The notes under the pieces: generated by a model
Database searches by the model: none
The model's input: the letters and a program-made list of their open reading frames with translations, nothing else
What the model was told of the DNA's origin: nothing
Part shown: positions 1 to 11,082 of the stretch, piece by piece
Numbering within the stretch: position 1 is the stretch's first letter
How the letters are laid out: the number at the start of each line of letters is the position of its first letter
Origin: Adiantum capillus-veneris
Lineage: Eukaryota; Streptophyta; Polypodiopsida; Polypodiales; Pteridaceae
Reading direction: 5' to 3'
DNA length: 64,000 nt
Assembly: GCA_014529385.2 (NCBI GenBank)
Contig: CM043960.1
Coordinates: forward strand, 26,673,896-26,737,895
Made by a program: the position numbers and the translations under genes

Positions 1-278
1 ACAAAAAATGTTGCAATGCCGACAACATTGGGATTGGGAGAATATATAGAGGAGAGGCATCCTCTGATCGACAAACAGAATGTGAGATTCATTAGAACCA
101 ATGAAGCCATGCGAGTTCTTATAGATTACGCTCATGAGGGATTATATAGATTCACAAACGACGATCCATAAATCTTCTACAAGTGTGTAGAGCCCTATGC
201 TAGAGAGTTGACGGATCATAAGAACCTCTAAGCATTCACATATACAGATGCCCATAGAGTGAAAGTTTTGATAGTAGA
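1..278 (+). pseudogene. gag-like fragment of element H, left of the solo LTR
   Basis: An open stretch from an ATG at 18 gives about 50 residues (begins MPTTLGLGEYIEE) before a stop near 169, and the same frame then continues as protein-like sequence to the solo-LTR insertion point. The LTR at 279-1870 is flanked by a 5-bp duplication, so this piece and the sequence after 1875 were once contiguous. I infer it is the 5' part of the same degraded gag-type element. I do not recognise the domain itself. Confidence 0.4.
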
Positions 279-1870
279 TGTCATAATAATCAATATCTAA
301 TTCTCCTAAATGATTTTCTCATGTTAAAATGATCATTTAATATGGGGAAGTGCCAGGGGAGAAAAAGCTAGAATATTGGTTAAGCTAGCAGACCGGCCAC
401 AGTAGGGATCCAAAGGAGGGAAAATAGGGATCCAAAGGGGGGGCCACCTGCAAAAGAGCCATGTGAAACAATGGGCTAAAAAGACCCTAAGGTTCAGCCC
501 ATTAAGACTTCCAAAATGCTAAGGTTCCAAAATTCAAAGGTTATGTCCAAAGGTCAACCTTAAGGAATTAATGCTTTGTGTGTGACCAAAAAAGTCTTGC
601 ATATCCCTACATAGGAGGGGGCGAGCCTAGCAAGTAGGGGATGAGAGAGAAAGCCACACACACACACTCAGGCTCCCTTTACACAAAGGGAATTAGGGAC
701 ACATGTCAGCTCCCTAGCCCAGATGCCCACAAGGTGTGCCCAATTGCTATTGGATGGCCTTGGAGGTGGACCAATGAGAATTAGGCTAGAGTAAATCTAG
801 TTTAACTAATTTAAAAACACTTAATAAAAGAACCAATGAAAATTAAGTCTCCTGGATGATTATTGGACAGCCCGTGAAGGGATCCAATAGGAATTGAGCA
901 GCCCAATGGGCTACTTAATTCCTATTGGTCAGAATGGAGAAAGGTCCAATGGGGATTTAATTCATTTAAATCAATTAAGTTTAATTGATTAAGCTCTCAC
1001 AAAAGGGGAAAGGGGGACACATGTCAGAAGGCTATCACTTATGTTGCTTAATAGCCATTGGCTTGACTTGGAGAGGTCCAATGGGGGAAAAGCAAGAGCA
1101 AATAGCAAGAGGGCTCGCCCAAGAGAGAGAGGGGGCTGATTTTTGCAAGGCATTATCACACACACACACACACCATCTCATGTGTGAAGTAAAGAAGACT
1201 ATCTCTTCCCAAGCTTTAATGGAGAGCTCATCACCTACTCCAAGCTTGTGAGATAGAAGCCTACATCGACATACTCTTGGCATGTGGATGCAAATCCAAC
1301 CAAGAGCCAAGCTTCAATGCATGCTCATCTCCTCTACCAAGCTAATTACTAAGCTAAGCTATGCTAATATGAGTGATTATGTGAGGAGATGTACATCTTT
1401 CTCGTAAGATACTCCTTCTTCCTCTCAATCTACTCTCATACCCTGCTAGCTCTCACCATCTTCGAAGGTGTGTGAGGTCTTGGGTCTGAGAACGGGGATA
1501 ATTAAAGTTGTGTTTGCTAAGTTTTTTGCTTAGTGCATGAAGCTTTCATCTTCATTGCACTAGCTAGTCTTGAAGGAACACAAATAATTGTATTGTACAA
1601 TGTCTCTCTTGATGGGAGAAACCATAATACAAAGCCTTTTGGAGGGGGGACCGGCTCCATGCAAATCCGGTCCTCAACTATTTTCAATAGTTTAATTTCT
1701 CTCTCTTTTGAAAGTATTGTTGATGCTATCTAACTAGGTGTTAGACTTTTTGTTGCTCTCTCCACCCAAGCACTCTTGTAATTCTCATTAGGAATCTATT
1801 CTAATGAAATGCCCACTATGTTCATGCTAATTTCCGCTACACATAAGTTTTTAGACCATTAAATGTTACA
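279..1870 (+). mobile_element. Solo LTR of an LTR retrotransposon, copy 1
   Basis: The element starts TGTCATAATAA and ends AATGTTACA, the usual TG...CA termini. It is flanked by a perfect 5-bp target-site duplication, GTAGA, at 274-278 and 1871-1875. No internal coding region lies between the ends, so this is a solo LTR left by LTR-LTR recombination. At about 1.6 kb it is long. It holds short CA repeats near 655 and 1157-1173. A second copy in inverse orientation lies at 49674-51252 with the same ends and largely collinear sequence, which confirms the boundaries. The short open frames inside it are not genes. Confidence 0.9.
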
Positions 1871-1875
1871 GTAGA

Positions 1876-3005
1876 TAAGTATTGACGTGAGTAAAAACTT
1901 GTCAATCCAATTGAATTAGAATGATACACATACAAGGGTAATCCGATCTCTACTTACTTTTAAACAAAAGCAATGTCAGAGTATACATCAGAGAGCCTGA
2001 TTCCACCGGGATTTTCTCCAAGACGAGAGGAGGGATCTAGAGACATCTTTCCAAGAGACCACGATTGGTTAGATTGGTGACTGAACCACAATGACTAAGA
2101 CAAAGTACAATGGGTCAGGGGATCCATATGCTCATGTCTCACTCTTTAAACAAGTTTTGAGAGTTGAACAAATCTTAGACTTATACACACAATATGAGGG
2201 ATTTGGGTTGACTTTGGAAGAAATAGACTTGACTTGGTTCCAACCACTAAACATAGATGATTTTATAAACATAGCACAACTCTTGCCAGAATTCATAAAG
2301 GAGTTCTAAAAAAGGGGGATCAAACACAACATGGTGTCACAGATATACTCTTTCAAATAGAAAAAGAACAAGAGAGTGAAGGAAGCTTTGCTTCGCTTCA
2401 AACAATACATAGAGAGATGTCATGTGAGAGAGCTACCACAAGATGAGAGGCTATTAGTTCTCTTCATAGAGGGCGTGAGAAATGAGACTCTAAAAAAGGA
2501 CCTACATCTAAAAAGATGCATAACATTTGAGCAAGTCGCTAGAGAATCTCTTTATCTAGTCGACAATTGCAAGGCCTACGGAGAGATAACGTATGACGTA
2601 GAAAACGTAACTAGTAGTGTCTCATCTACGAAGAGAAAATCCACAACCAAGATAGATGTTCAAACCACCACAGAACCAAGCATTGATCAAGTGGTTGAGG
2701 AAGTGATTAAAAGGATAAAGGAAGTCTACATACAAAACCCGAATGTATGGCAATCACATTTGAGGAGATGTGATACTTGTGGAGGGGATCACCCCACTCC
2801 ATGGTGTAACACTCAACCAAAAACACAATGTATGCTAGGGAAACAACTGCATCTTCCAAATGATGGTAGAGTAGTAGTCAACTGCACTCAACCAGCGCGT
2901 GCATCACAACTCCTGAGAAATCAGTACTCCATGTATGTGAACACGCTCATGTTCATAGCCAATCAAGAGTATGGTTCAAAGACCATTCTGACCACGCAAG
3001 AATAA
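1876..3005 (+). pseudogene. Degraded gag of element H (Retrotrans_gag-like)
   Basis: Two frames carry gag-like protein. The segment at 2091-2309 contains KYNGSGDPYAHVSLFKQ, which matches the start of plant LTR-retrotransposon gag domains. The segment at 2376-3005 (209 residues) continues with helical gag sequence and a Cys/His cluster, CDTCGGDHPTPWC, near 2770-2810 that resembles an unusual zinc knuckle. A stop or frameshift separates them at 2309-2376, and another lies before 2091, so this is a pseudogene. Its frame is that of the fragment left of the solo LTR. No protease, RT or integrase motif follows. Confidence 0.6.
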
Positions 3006-4437
3006 CCATTATATGCACCACTAGCTACGCAACAAGTAGGACCATGCTTCGAGTGTGGATGTAATCATTGGCCAATAGATTTTCCTCGTAGAGTTTCAAA
3101 CGTGGAAATACTTCAATATTTTCTAGAATGCGCCATTGCACACCTGGTTCATGATTGTCCAAAACATCCAAACAACAGGGGGAAAGCAACAATGAACATT
3201 GTAGAAGTGATGTCTTATTCAAGTGGATCCAAGGTAGACCCCACAATTCCTTTAAAGAAAATGACTCAAGCTCAAGCTTAAGAAGCTGGCAAAAATGCAA
3301 CCGTTGAGAAGGAAAATGTATTGCCACCTCAAAAAGAAATTGAGAACTTATCAGCGAGAACTGGCAAAAAATCGTGGAAATCCAAATGGGATAAAATGAA
3401 AGCGAAGAGGCTGCAAGAGAAAACTGCTTTGAAAATTGAACTGAACCAAACCAAAGAACGACTTAAACAAGAGCAAGAAAGTAAGAAAGACGCAAAGGGA
3501 GCATAAGAGTCGAAGATTGACTCGGGTGGTTCGGTCTTGGTTGAGAAAGTGAATAAGCACTTAGACGCAATATTGAAAGCATATGTTGCAAGGCTAAAAA
3601 ACAACCAAACAAAGACTGTTGACCTATCCCCATCTAAAAGATGAATCTAGGAGAATGGAAGTATACAAGAGACTTAATGAAACTGCTCAAGCCCTTATGG
3701 ACCCGAGAGGTTTAAAGCCTGTAACACATGAGCTGGAAAAAGAAAACACAGGAAAACAAGGAGAAACAAACACAGGTGAAAAGTATGTGATTCAAGGATT
3801 CTATGACCAATGAAGAAAGGATCATTTACTCATCAATTGCGCTTAGGATTTTACAAAGGAAACACTCAAATATGGTCACCCAGAGTTGTAAATCAAACTA
3901 GAACAAGGAAAATCAGTCAGGAAACAGGGGGATCAACTCAAAGGCAAGCAAGGACAACCAAGAGCTAGCAAAAGCCAATCACAACCGAGGGTGCTACAAT
4001 CTTGAGATGGATACCTCGTCATCTACTCCAAAATCAAGGCTTCTACAAATGAAATCATCAAATATGGATAGGATACCAAAGCCTAGTGTCCATCAAGTCA
4101 TCAAGCAAAAGGAGCAAATACAAAAGACGGTCACACACAGACCAAAGATAAGGTGGGTCCAAAATCGCTCGTGAAAAATCAATCACAAAGAACCCACACA
4201 TATCGACAATCGCTTCTCATGGGAAATAGCGCAAAGGCTTCATCAACTCCTACAATAGTTGAAGAGCTTGCTTCACAAAGCAGTGTGAACATACGACAAG
4301 CAAGTCAAGAGGAGCCAAAGTATGCCAATATACATGACAAAATGGTGGCATCAATAGACCAACACAAGGAAAGAGGCCTAAATCTCCAAAACTTATGGAA
4401 TTGGGTTTCTAGACAGGTAAGTCCAAGTTTTTATTAA
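3006..4437 (+). pseudogene. Downstream coding remnant of element H: coiled coil and Trp-Pro motifs
   Basis: Several short frames remain. Residues from 3321-3506 are Lys/Glu/Gln-rich and coiled-coil-like (LKQEQESKKDAKGA). Around 4000-4070 the translation reads LRWIPRHLLQNQGFYK, a stop, then NHQIW. This closely matches LRWIPKRLLEAQGYYQ...DQIW in element G on the minus strand (about 62490-62580). The match ties this region to the G family. Stops and frameshifts interrupt every frame. No recognisable retropepsin or RT is left. Confidence 0.5.
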
Positions 4438-5391
4438 ACATACATGGCATAAAAGTTAGAGTCGGGCAGCTAAGCCACTAAATGAGCGAGGCTTTAGTCT
4501 CAAAGCTTCAAGTAATATTCTTTGTGGTCTAAGCATCGTAATCGTCTAGGTACTACTCAAGCTGGAAGAATTGAGCATAATTACTTTCTGTCACTTATGC
4601 TGGCACATATGAGCATAAGAGTCAAAGTCTATGCATATTAAGTTTGGTGAAGTGAAGGAGGATGCCCAAAAGACACTCACGCATTGAGCACATTAAGGTA
4701 TGAGTGGAGAAGCTTCTACATTGAAAACCCTTCTTGGGAACGTGGAAGCTATTGTGACGTCCTTTGATGTCACATGTGCTACATTTGTTCCTTGAAGCAC
4801 TCATCAATTCCATCTCTTACATGCATGCTTTTGTTTGATAAATTTTTCATATGCATATAGAGTATTTCAAAACTGACACTTGCATTAGGCACTCTTCCTT
4901 TGTTTCTCCCAAGCACTCACATTGCATGGCAGGTACTTCAAGTACCAATGCTCAACTCCAATAAGAGAGTGTTTCAAAATTGACACTTGCATTAGGCACT
5001 CTTCCTTTGTTTCTCCCAAGCACTCACATTGCATGGCAGGTACTTCAAGTACCAATGCTCAACTCCAATAAGAGAGTTTACCGAAGGTACTTTTTTCCCA
5101 CCGGGTTTTTTCCCTTTGGTCATCCAGGTTTTAGACCCTAATCTAGAAACCCTCATCATCATCCTCTTATATATATATTTTTTACATCAACAATAAGGAA
5201 ATGGCTACCCAAATCGTTCGTCAAAGAGAGCAACAATTGTAGGTCTTCATATGCTTATCAAAAGCATCTTTTATCTTCAAGGGCAACAACAAAGCTCCAT
5301 AATGGCAAGCCAAAGAATGACCTACAACGACAATCAATGACAAATTAAGCAAGAGCACTATCAACAACAATCAGAAGGAGCTCACAACGTG
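4438..5391 (+). other. Non-coding 3' part of element H before the copia insertion
   Basis: I see no protein-like frame here. The stretch holds a two-copy 107-bp tandem repeat (4863-5077), a TATATATATA run near 5168 and pyrimidine-rich tracts (CTTTTTTCCC, GGTTTTTTCCC). It ends at CTTCA (5392-5396), the target duplicated by the copia element. The other half resumes at 10674. Confidence 0.5.
4863..5077. repeat. Two-copy direct tandem repeat, 107-bp unit
   Basis: The phrase TGACACTTGCATTAGGCACT occurs at 4874 and again at 4981. The whole unit, down to AATAAGAGAGT, is repeated almost base for base. The near-identity of the two copies suggests a recent duplication inside an otherwise old element. 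Confidence 0.95.
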
Positions 5392-5396
5392 CTTCA

Positions 5397-5623
5397 TGTT
5401 ACCATATACATGTGGTAGAGATGCGTGTGAACACACTAGGATCGTCGAGGTATTTTTTCCCTCTTTAGGAGGGTTTTTTCCTTGTGCATTGTATATACGG
5501 CCATCACTCTAGGGCTATCTATCTTTTCATTGCACACTAAGTAATACACTCTCTGTTGTGTGCCTTGAGCTTCCTTTATCTTCTCCAAGTTGTGTGTGTT
5601 TCCCTGCAACCCTAATTCCAACA
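5397..5623 (+). repeat. 5' LTR of the copia element
   Basis: TG...CA termini; contains TATATA near 5492 (GCATTGTATATACGG), a plausible TATA box. It differs from the 3' LTR by scattered substitutions and a small indel in the T/C-rich part, so insertion was not recent. Confidence 0.93.
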
Positions 5624-5625
5624 AT

Positions 5626-5637
5626 TGGTATCAGAAC
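5626..5637 (+). other. Primer-binding site, initiator tRNA-Met
   Basis: TGGTATCAGAAC lies two bases after the 5' LTR. It matches the complement of the plant tRNA-iMet 3' end (TGGTATCAGAGC) with one mismatch. Confidence 0.85.
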
Positions 5638-5932
5638 AGGTCACATCCCCCAGGTCTTAGTCGCCAGCGTTGCTAGAACACCCCTTCTCATTTTCTCAGA
5701 TTTCAACGAGCTTTGGCGAGCATCACTAGATCTGCTCATAATTTCATTTTGGGCTCATTTCAACCTCTGTTTCCACTACAGCCACGTTTGCACAAGCAAT
5801 TTTGTGTCAATGCCAATTACTGTATAACAGGTCTTATCAAGTCTATTGCGGGTTGTGTTATATAGCACGTGCTGATCTCACTTAGTTTCTCCTCATTTTT
5901 GGCGGTTTTCATATCAAGTGCAAGCATTTTCC

Positions 5933-6610
5933 ATGGCTGACAACATAGATGTGTTCAAGATGTTTGCTGCTGAGGACAGATTGGATAGGGACAATTACCC
6001 TATGTGGGCTTACATGATGCAACATGTACTTGTATCAAAGGGATTTTGGAACATTGGGCAGGGCATTGATGTACACCCTGGTACTGTGGATGCAGGCGAT
6101 GTTGAGGATGCTCCAGGTTTTGCTGCCATGATCGCTGTTGTGAGAGCTGTTTTGCCTACGGTTGAGTAGGCTTGTTGGGATGTAAGAGACGCACATGCTC
6201 ATGCATTGATTAGATTGTCTGTGAAGCGCACTATCACTCCTCACATTCGTTCAACAAAATCTGCAAAACAAGCTTTGGATATTCTAGCAGGTCTTTATGC
6301 AAGCCGCAATGAGGCTAAAATTGCTTTGCTGCGTAAAGAGCTAGAATCAAAGATTATGCATGAGGAAGATGAAATGGACACTTTCCTTGTTGGTGTCAAG
6401 GATGTTAATGAGAAACTAATTTCTGTAGGAGAAGTCATTTTTGACAGTTCACTTGTGCAGACTGTTCTTGATGCTTTGCCAGATTCTTATCAGACTTTTG
6501 CTAGTACTTAGAGACTTATGAACCAAGGAAATCATGAAGTTGTTAATTTTGATGCATTGTACACATTGCTGTTACAAGAGTCACTTTCTAAGAAAAAATA
6601 GGACTAGGCA
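5933..6610 (+). pseudogene. copia gag
   Basis: The reading frame starts MADNIDVFKMFAAEDRLD at 5933. It continues as a copia-type gag (UBN2-like helices, LYASRNEAKIALLRKELES) through an in-frame stop near 6167 and another near 6509. A frameshift near 6600 moves the coding to another frame, which carries the zinc knuckle at 6774-6815. The family packages its RNA in virus-like particles; this copy could not make a full Gag. Confidence 0.85.
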
Positions 6611-7817
6611 ATGTGCAGTTGAAGAGGGTTTTATTGTAGCTCAAAGAAAAGGTGGGAACAACAATGTAACTTCTTATGGTTCTGCTACGAGTGGCAAAAC
6701 TTTTGTTCGTAATGCTTCTGCTGGTAGCACTTCGTCTAGCAATTCTAGTGATAAGGACACAAAGAAGATGCGTTGCCATTATTGTAAAGCTAATGATCAC
6801 TTGATCAAGCAGTGTCCAAAATTGAAGGCAAAAAAGGCTAAGAAGAAAGAGGTTGGATACACTATAGGGTCTAATACAAATGCAGTGACTGTAGAGTCTT
6901 TTGTCAAAGGAGATTGTGATGTTGATGTTGATGCAGAATGGGCATTTAGTGCAGAGTGCACTTATGATCCTATTGTCCATGATGCATGTATCTTAGTTGT
7001 TGTAGATTCACATGTGTGGTATTTTGATAGTGGTGCTACAAAGCACATCCTCACATCGTGATTTGTTTACCTATATTGAGTCTGTCCCTCAAGGGAATAC
7101 GGTGACTTGTGCCAACAATGCCTCTTATCCGGTTCAAGGAGTTGGAAAGATTGTGCTTACTGCTGCAAATGGCAGTTCTTTCACACTTGTTGATGTACTT
7201 TATGTACCTAGGATCAAGAAGAATATTTTGTCTGTATCTAGACTTGTTAGACTTGGACTTGTAGTTAAGTTTGTGGATGACAGATGTACAATACATGATC
7301 TCAATTTTGGTGATGAAATTGTTGCATTTGCCTTTTGTGCCGTGGGATGTATAAGCTCACCTTGTATGGCAAGTGTGGACAAAATTTTTCAAATGCAATT
7401 GCAGATTCAAGGGTTGTTTCAGATGAAAAACTGTGGCATGCACGTTTTGGGCATTTGAATTTTGCCAGTTTGCTGCGTTTTCGAAAATCTGATATGGTTG
7501 CTTCTTTGCCACCTCTTGAAGCACCTATCAAACATGTTTGTGAAGGTTGCATTTTGGGTAAAATGCAATGTGCTAAGTTTGCAAAGGATGGATCAGTTCG
7601 TGATACATGCAGATTGCAACTTGTGCATAGTGATGTTTGTGGGCCTATGCAAACTCCGTCCTTGGGAAATTACTTATACTTCATGACTTTTGTTGATGAC
7701 TACTCTAGGCATAGGCATGCATGGGTATATCCATTGAAAGCTAAGTCCAAAGTGTTTATGTGCTTCAAACAATTTCTGTCTATGGCTGAAAGTGTCTCAA
7801 AATGTACTATGGGCACC

Positions 7818-7880
7818 CTCCGTTCCGATCGAGGAGGGGAGTATATGTCTCCGTTCGGATCGAAGGGGGGAGTGTATGTC
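7818..7880. repeat. 31-bp tandem duplication in copia integrase
   Basis: CCGTTCCGATCGA at 7820 is repeated as CCGTTCGGATCGA at 7851, followed in both by a GGGGAGTRTATGTCT run. The period of 31 is not a multiple of three, so the duplication shifts the integrase frame just after the second catalytic aspartate. Confidence 0.9.
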
Positions 7881-8633
7881 TCATGAATTTAATGCACTTT
7901 TGGCTAATCGTGGGATAAAACACCAATGTACAGTGCCTATACGCCTCAACAAAATGGTGTTGCTAAGAGGAAAAACATGTCTCTTACGGAAATGGCACGA
8001 TGTATGGTCAAGAGTCAAGCTTTGCCACATTCTTTTTGGCTTGAGGCCATCATGTGTGCCACTTATGAACTAAACAAGTGTCCTACAAAAGCTTTGCAGT
8101 CTATTACTCCATATGAAGCATGGCATGATAGAAAGCCTTCTATTGAGCACATGCGTGTTTTTGACTGTTTGGCATATGCTTTGGTTCCACAAACACAACG
8201 CAGAAAATTGGATGATAAGGCTGTCAAATGTATTTTTGTTGGTAAACGTACTGAAATCAAAGGTTACAGGTTGTATCATCTGCAAAAAAAGTGTATCTTG
8301 GTCTCATGGGATGTTGTGTTTGTGGAAGATTCTGTTCAGCCCTTATTGTCACGTACTAGAGATAGTAATGTCATCTCACATGACATTTATGACACTTTGT
8401 TGCCTCTTTTTAGTGGTGGAAGTTCGAATGTAAATTCCAATGAGGCAAATGTACAACCTATGGGGGTTTTTGAAAATGTTACAGATCAGCCTATTACTAA
8501 TGCACATGTACATGATGTACTTGATGAGGAAAGGGTTGAAAATGAGCAGGCTAGAGGTATGCGAAAATGGCTGGTGCACACTTTGCGTGATAGTAAATCG
8601 GATGCACCTTTGACTAGTCGTACTCGTTCAGGT

Positions 8634-8885
8634 TCTTGCCATGCCTCTTATGCATCAACTTGTTATGCTTTGGCTGTGTCTAGCTTACTTGATATAGATG
8701 AACCTCTATCTTTTGATGAAGCACATAAATAAAAAAATAAACCTCTTGCCATGCCTCTTATGCATCAACTTGTTATGCTTTGGCTGTGTCTAGCTTACGT
8801 GATATAGATGAACCTCTATCTTTTGATGAAGCACATAAATATCGATGAACCTCTATCTTTTGATGAAGCACATAAATAAAAAAAT
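8634..8885. repeat. Nested tandem duplication between integrase and RT
   Basis: The segment beginning CTTGCCATGCCTCTTATGC (about 8635) recurs 110 bp later (8745). Its last part, GATGAACCTCTATCTTTTGA, occurs a third time near 8844. Each copy ends in GCACATAAAT, and the first and last run on into an A-rich tract. The duplication adds stop codons between integrase and RT. Confidence 0.92.
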
Positions 8886-10436
8886 TGGATGGCTATGATG
8901 CACTTATAGAAAATGACACATGGACTTTATGTGATTTGCCTCCTGGAAAAAAGGCCATTGGGACAAAGTGGGTTTACAAGTTGAAAACGCAAGCCGGATG
9001 GTGAGGTTGATCACCATAAGGCTCGACTTGTTGCAAAAGGCTATGTGCAACAGAAAGGCATAGATTATGAAGAACCTTTTGCTCCCACGTGTCGTATGAC
9101 TACTGTTTGTTTTCTGTGTGCATTGGCATCTCATTTTGGTTGGGATGTACATCATTCCGATATTGTTACTGCTTTCTTGAATGGTGACATTTTTAAGGAA
9201 GTCTATGTAACGCAACCTCACGGTTTTGTCAAGAAAGGATCAGAGGACAAAGTGTGCAGATGTAAGAAGGCTTTGTATGGGTTGAAGCAATCTCCTCGTG
9301 CTTGGTATGAGAAAGGTGACACTCATTTGGTCACACGAGGATTTCGTAATATCCAACAGAAAGCACATTGTATGTCAAGCGTGAGGGCGATGTACTTCTC
9401 ATTGTTGTTCTTTATGTGGGTGATTTGTTGATCACTTGTCCCAATGAGGCACATATTGCTGAATTTAAGGCTGATTTGAATGCTACTTTCAAGATGAAAG
9501 ATTTGGGATTGTTGCATCATTACTTGGGGATACAGTTTAAGCAGTGTGATGGTGGTATTTCCTTGTGTTAGAAAAGTTACATAGAGATATTGCTATGCAA
9601 GTTTGGAATTGAGGATTGCAAACCTATTGACACTCCCATGGAAATAGGTTTGAAGTTGAGTCTACATGATGCTGGTGATCCTTCTGATGTCACTCTTTAC
9701 CAAACTGCTGGTGGCTGGCTCATTTATGTATGCAACACGAGGCCAGATATTCAGTTTGCAATTTCACAGGTCAACAGATTTATGCATAACCCAGGGTCTA
9801 AGCATTGGCAGGAAGTCAAGAAGATTTTTCGCTACTTGAGTGGCACTTTTTGCATCTTGGCTTGTTTTATCCCAAGGGGGAATCACTGCTGCCAGATTTA
9901 CATGCTTTTTTGGACGCAGATTGGGGTGGTTGTTATGACACTTGAGTGTCCACAAGTGGTTTTTGTTTCATGCTTGGCAGTTCATGTATTTCATGGTTGA
10001 GCAAGAAGCAACCTAATGTGACTATTTCCAGTTGTGAGCCTGAGTATAGGGAAGTATTCATAGCTACGGTTGAGTGGGTATGGCTCAGACGCCTTATGGT
10101 TGATTTGGCTGTTGGACAAGACATTGCCAACATCATCTACACTGACAGTCAGAGCGCATTGGTAGTTGCGAGGAACCCAATTTTTCATGCTCACACAAAG
10201 CACATTGGGGTGCATTACCACTATGTCAGGGAGAGGCTCTCAGCAGGAGAGATCAACTTGGCTTACATGCCAACGCAGGACAACCTTGCAGATCTTTTCA
10301 CAAAGGCATTGTCTCGTGAGAAGTTCGAAGCTTTCCGCAAAGCTTTGGGCTTGCTCCCCTTTGTGGACTGATCTTGTCCTCAGGGCATGGCACATCCCTT
10401 TACTCTTTGTGCCAGCCCTCGTTCACCACATCACTC

Positions 10437-10448
10437 CCAGGGGGGATT
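10437..10448 (+). other. Polypurine tract of the copia element
   Basis: AGGGGGGATT immediately precedes the 3' LTR. It is the usual plus-strand primer site. Confidence 0.8.
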
Positions 10449-10668
10449 TGTTACCATATACATGTGGTAGTGATGTGTGTGAACACACTAGGACCACCGA
10501 GGCATTTTTTCTCGAGGTTTTTTCCCCCGTGTATTGTATATACGCCCATCACTCTAGGGCTATCTATCTTTTCATTGCACACTAAGTAATACACTCTCTG
10601 TTGTGTGCCTTGATCTTCCTTCGTCTTCTCCTAGCTATGTGTGTTTCCTTGCAACCCTAATTCCAACA
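10449..10668 (+). repeat. 3' LTR of the copia element
   Basis: It matches the 5' LTR from TGTTACCATATACATG to CCTAATTCCAACA. It is followed by CTTCA, the target duplication. Confidence 0.93.
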
Positions 10669-10673
10669 CTTCA

Positions 10674-11082
10674 AACTACGTGCAACATTGCAGAGGACTC
10701 GCATTGCTATGGAACCAAAAGCAAAGTTTATCCTTAAGTCAACGGCCAAAGGGCTTAATTTTCAAAAAGGTAGGCAATGACAACAGCCAGCTGCAATACC
10801 AAAAGTGGGAGAAACAAAAGAAGAATGCACAACAAAATGCAAAGTTGCCTCAAAAATTGAAGTCCAATTATGCATCAACAAGACACAAAAGATATGAAGC
10901 ACTCAAGGAAGGGGGGAGCGTCATCCACAAAAGATATGAAGCACTCAAGGAAGGGGGGAGCGTCATCCACGAAAAAACACTTCCCAAGATAAAGACCAAC
11001 CTTGAAGACAAGCTGAAGACAACCCTGATGACAAGACTGCACATGGTTGTGTCAAGGACGACACAAGCTAGGAAGGGGGGAA
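10674..11082 (+). pseudogene. Continuation of element H with polypurine tract
   Basis: Right of the copia element the frame reads basic, Lys/Gln-rich protein with two copies of the 14-residue repeat KRYEALKEGGSVIH. It runs to a purine tract, AGGAAGGGGGGAA, at 11070-11082. The tract followed by TGTTAGTGGACAG at 11083 looks like the PPT/3' LTR junction of element H. I do not recognise the protein. Confidence 0.45.
10885..10970. repeat. Two-copy 42-bp in-frame tandem repeat
   Basis: AAAAGATATGAAGCACTC occurs at about 10887 and 10929 and is followed both times by AAGGAAGGGGGGAGCG. The unit is 42 bp, so it preserves frame. It also duplicates a polypurine-like tract. Confidence 0.95.

Larger units (their letters stand above)
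6774..10371 (+). pseudogene. copia zinc knuckle and Pol (protease, integrase, RT, RNase H)
   Basis: Domains in order: zinc knuckle CHYCKANDHLIKQC (6774-6815, all ligands present); protease YFDSGATKH near 7021; integrase zinc-binding region (WHARFGHLNF, CEGCILGKM, 7335-7570) and core (LVHSDVCGPM, LRSDRGGEYMS); RT (GTKWVYKLKT, LYGLKQSPRAWYE, LYVGDLLIT); RNase H (SKKQPNVTISSCEPEYRE, DNLADLFTKALSREKF), ending at 10371. Three defects stand out. The RT box YVDD reads YVGD. The integrase glutamate (normally in VAERKN) is lysine in VAKRKN. A 31-bp duplication breaks the integrase frame at 7818-7880. Further frameshifts lie near 7055, 7330, 8880-9045, 9360 and 9940. Confidence 0.9.
5397..10668 (+). 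mobile_element. Ty1/copia LTR retrotransposon, complete ends, inactivated
   Basis: Two LTRs of about 220 bp (5397-5623 and 10449-10668) start TGTTACCATATAC and end CCAACA. They are flanked by the perfect duplication CTTCA at 5392-5396 and 10669-10673. A primer-binding site for initiator tRNA-Met follows the 5' LTR, and a polypurine tract (AGGGGGGA) precedes the 3' LTR. The internal order gag, protease, integrase, RT, RNase H is that of copia elements. Many stops and frameshifts, two internal duplications and lost catalytic residues show it is dead. It is inserted in element H. Confidence 0.95.
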
